From contig NZ_JANXTI010000039.1 of the NCBI RefSeq assembly GCF_025352425.1, positions 39,610 through 103,609 of the forward strand: a DNA stretch of 64,000 bases. The letters run 5' to 3'. This DNA is from Flavobacterium sp. Lineage in GTDB: Bacteria > Bacteroidota > Bacteroidia > Flavobacteriales > Flavobacteriaceae. The notes beneath the pieces were generated by a model. That model was given only the letters and a program-made list of their open reading frames with translations. It had not been told where the DNA came from and searched no databases. Numbering within the stretch: the first letter of the stretch is position 1; every line of letters begins with the position of its first letter. Positions 61,743-64,000 of the stretch are shown here, piece after piece. Both the position numbers and the translations under genes were made by a program.

Positions 61743-62237
61743 TTATTTTTTGATGTAAACGCCATCCGCTAAGAACGAATAGGTTACTTCTGGTTTGGTG
61801 ATTTTTGCAATTTCGGCAGCCGATTTTCCACCATCTTTTGCATAATGTTTTAAGGATTCAACAGATTCAACATCAACAAACGCTTTTCCATTTACAATGG
61901 CTTCGCTGTTACCGGCATTTAATGGAACAAAAAAACCGTAATCCTTAAATTTCACAAAGGACTCATCATCGCCTGCTAATTGCATTTTCATCCAACAACC
62001 TTTCTTTTTGCAAACTGCTTTGATATTGGATTTAAACTGCACAGTAACTGTATCACCTTTTTTAAGCGTTTTATACTTTTTCAACATTTGGTCTTTAGTA
62101 TAAATTTTAGTCACTTTGAAATTGTCGCCAAACAAAGCGTATTCTTTACTATTAAAGGCCTTTGCTTTCTTTTGTGCCATTACTGCTGTTCCAAAACATA
62201 CGAACAGCATTACGAGGATAAGATTTATTTTCTTCAT
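61743..62237 (-). CDS. DUF4920 exported protein
   Basis: 164 residues from MKKINLILVMLFVCFG with a signal peptide ending near VMAQ. It shows the DUF4920 pattern: VTVQFKSNIKAVCKKKGCWM, DESFVKFKDYGFFVPLNA, and a terminal PEVTYSFLADGVYI. The Cys-Lys-Lys-Lys-Gly-Cys pair may bind a metal. An in-frame ATG at 62291 would precede the signal peptide by 18 residues and is rejected. Confidence 0.87.
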   Translation of the reverse strand: MKKINLILVMLFVCFGTAVMAQKKAKAFNSKEYALFGDNFKVTKIYTKDQMLKKYKTLKKGDTVTVQFKSNIKAVCKKKGCWMKMQLAGDDESFVKFKDYGFFVPLNAGNSEAIVNGKAFVDVESVESLKHYAKDGGKSAAEIAKITKPEVTYSFLADGVYIKK

Positions 62238-62507
62238 GAGAGAGTTTTTAAAAGTGTTGCGAATATACAAAAACCAATAATATGGTGACAATTATTTTTA
62301 AATTTTCACAGTGAAATCAAAGCCTAAAATAGCTTGAAACGCGTGGCGTATAAAAAAGTTTTCAATTTTTTTTCACTATGCAAAATGCATTCATATTTTC
62401 ATTAGTTTTACAAAAACTAACAACACAACTATAATTTTCGGAAAAAGAACTATAATGTATTAGTTATCAATAGTTTGAACTTTTTTCTGAATTAAATCTA
62501 TTATTAA

Positions 62508-63575
62508 ATGATGTTAAAAACTACTCACGAAATCGATATAGTCAGAGCAAATTCTTCTAAAATTGACGAAATCGATTTTGAAAACCTTGCCTTTGGAAAT
62601 GTATTTACAGACCATATGTTGATTTGTGATTTTAAGGAAGGTAAATGGCAAAGACCAGTCATCAAACCCTACGAACCTTTCTTAATTGATCCTTCGGCAA
62701 AAGTTTTTCACTATGCACAGGCTATTTTTGAAGGAATGAAAGCCTATAAAGACGACAATGATGATGTTTGGCTTTTCAGGCCTGACCAAAACCTTGATCG
62801 TTTTAATAAATCAGCAGTAAGAATGGCGATGCCTGAAATTCCCGAGGAAATCTTTATTGGCGGTTTAAAAACCATAGTTGAAATGGAAAAAGACTGGGTT
62901 AAAAAAGGTTTGGGTAACACCTTATACATCCGGCCGTTTATGATTGCGATTGGTTCGGGCGTTATTGCCCAGCCCTCAACACAATATAGATTCATGATTA
63001 TTCTTTCACCCGCCCGTGCCTATTATTCAGGGGAAGTAAAAGTGATTATTGCCGAGCATTACAGTCGTGCCGCCAATGGTGGTATTGGAGCTGCTAAAGC
63101 GGCAGGAAATTATTCGGCACAATTCTATCCTCAGAAACTGGCACAGGAAAAAGGATTTCAACAAATCATCTGGACGGATGATGCTACACATACAAAACTG
63201 GAAGAAGCGGGAACAATGAATGTTTTCTTCAGGTTTAATGATACTATTTGTACCGCGCCAACAAGTGAGAGAATTTTGGATGGTGTTACCCGTAAAAGCA
63301 TTATTGATATCGCGAAACGCGACGGTATTAAGGTGGAAGAGCGTTCAGTGTTGGTTTCGGAATTGATAGAAGGTGCCAAAAACGGAAGCTTAAAGGAAAT
63401 ATTTGGAGCAGGAACTGCTGCAGTCGTTAGTCCGATTGTGGGCTTTCAATATCAGGAGCACTACTATGAGTTGCCTAAAATAGAAAACGCTATTGCACTA
63501 CAATTAAAAGATACTTTGACTAAGATTCAGTATAAAATGGCTGAGGATACTTTTGGGTGGACGGTTAAGGTTTAG
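62508..63575 (+). CDS. ilvE: Branched-chain amino acid aminotransferase
   Basis: 355 residues of the fold-type IV PLP enzymes. Pyridoxal Lys197 is in GAAKAAGNYSAQF, with FHYAQAIFEGMKAYK, the substrate loop TLYIRPFMIAIGSGV, LEEAGTMNVFF and FGAGTAAVVSP. It transfers the amino group between glutamate and leucine, isoleucine or valine. Two ATGs (62508, 62511) are equivalent starts. Confidence 0.95.
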   Translation: MMLKTTHEIDIVRANSSKIDEIDFENLAFGNVFTDHMLICDFKEGKWQRPVIKPYEPFLIDPSAKVFHYAQAIFEGMKAYKDDNDDVWLFRPDQNLDRFNKSAVRMAMPEIPEEIFIGGLKTIVEMEKDWVKKGLGNTLYIRPFMIAIGSGVIAQPSTQYRFMIILSPARAYYSGEVKVIIAEHYSRAANGGIGAAKAAGNYSAQFYPQKLAQEKGFQQIIWTDDATHTKLEEAGTMNVFFRFNDTICTAPTSERILDGVTRKSIIDIAKRDGIKVEERSVLVSELIEGAKNGSLKEIFGAGTAAVVSPIVGFQYQEHYYELPKIENAIALQLKDTLTKIQYKMAEDTFGWTVKV

Positions 63576-63622
63576 TGTTACCTTATTACATACTAAATAA
63601 CAAAACACAAAAAGAAAATCTG

Positions 63623-63650
63623 AAAGCGCGGAATTGCATTTCGTGCTTTT
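63623..63650 (+). terminator. Probable terminator of ilvE
   Basis: An 11-bp stem with two wobbles (AAAGCGCGGAA with TTTCGTGCTTT), a 5-base loop and following T residues. Confidence 0.55.
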
Positions 63651-63676
63651 ATTAATTTTAAGCAATTTCCATCATA

Positions 63677-63877
63677 ATGAAAAAGATAATTTTAATCCTT
63701 TTGTCTATTATAACTTTTGTAAATTTAGTTTTGCTCATTATTGCACTTACGCAACCCGCTTCATCATTGTATCCTTATCGGTTGGTAATTGGTATTTTAC
63801 TTATCGGTTTTGGGGGCTACCTCAGACAGCATATCGTGTTGTATAATAAATCTAAGAAACTAACCCGTTGGGTGTAA
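63677..63877 (+). CDS. Small two-helix membrane protein
   Basis: 66 residues: MKKIILILLSIITFVNLVLL forms one membrane segment, LVIGILLIGFGGYLRQH the second, with a positively charged end (KSKKLTRWV). Family not recognised. The ATG has a preceding purine-poor leader typical of this clade. Nothing further is seen from 63878 to the window end. Confidence 0.6.
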   Translation: MKKIILILLSIITFVNLVLLIIALTQPASSLYPYRLVIGILLIGFGGYLRQHIVLYNKSKKLTRWV

Positions 63878-64000
63878 TTAAATAATTTGATTTTTAATAT
63901 TGTTTATTGGTCTATCAAATATGAATTTATTGATATATTGAACCAAAGTTAATGCTGTTATTTTAGCTAAAATTCTTGTTTTAAATCCTTCAAAAGATTT

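Overview
The window looks like chromosomal DNA of a flavobacterium (Bacteroidota, Flavobacteriaceae, Flavobacterium-like). The evidence is the AT-rich sequence, weak or absent Shine-Dalgarno sites, many copies of the Bacteroidota promoter -7 element TAnnTTTG, numerous short-linker lipoproteins, and clade-typical families (LptD/TamB/MlaD set, M43 cytophagalysin-type protease, DUF4159, DUF4920, LETM1-related protein). There are no rRNA or tRNA genes, no CRISPR array and no intact insertion sequence.

Layout. 0-2.6 kb: a partial alanine/saccharopine-dehydrogenase-like gene, a serine-hydrolase lipoprotein and a small DUF2809 membrane protein. 2.8-11.3 kb: a leftward cell-envelope/electron-transfer cluster (amidase, MlaD-like protein, HdrC-like and CCG-type Fe-S proteins, a HAD protein, a small conserved protein, and a NagZ-type GH3 fused to a beta-lactamase-fold domain). 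11.4-16.3 kb: rightward lptD, ridA and a CPA1 Na+/H+ antiporter, with unusual short repeats in the spacers. 16.4-18.9 kb: an accessory, decaying segment with a methyltransferase, relics of a CusB-like metal-efflux adaptor, of a metal-binding-domain protein and of two other genes, then one intact Met/Lys/Cys-rich metal-binding-domain protein. 19-27 kb: leftward VOC proteins, methylglyoxal synthase, cyanophycin synthetase, a BadF-type sugar kinase, GAPDH and phosphofructokinase. 27-39.5 kb: tamB diverging from tsaD-rsmE-DUF4159, a secreted metalloprotease, a THUMP-like methyltransferase, then a leftward rhodanese/NDH-2/D-Ala-D-Ala dipeptidase operon. 39.6-41.4 kb: marR, nitroreductase and yceI. 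41.4-48.0 kb: a complete trpEGDCFBA operon behind a leader peptide gene with three consecutive Trp codons and a visible terminator/antiterminator pair. 48.1-52.8 kb: a TetR-TolC-HlyD-DHA2 multidrug efflux operon. 52.8-64 kb: stress and housekeeping genes (YaaA, Cu/Zn-SOD-like lipoprotein, YdeI-like, LETM1-related, beta-carbonic anhydrase, OxyR-type regulator with Cys199/Cys208), three paralogous small proteins in tandem, mnmD, a one-heme-motif lipoprotein, DUF4920, ilvE and a small membrane protein.

The most interesting signals are the trp attenuator (leader peptide, antiterminator and terminator all readable), a tandem family of three uncharacterised 64-71 residue proteins, paired MarR-type and TetR-type operators over promoters, a decayed metal-resistance patch, a cyanophycin synthetase with no cyanophycinase beside it, and families of intergenic hairpin repeats. 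I did not find a convincingly new multi-gene system. Gene functions are read from motifs and family memory; no database search was possible.
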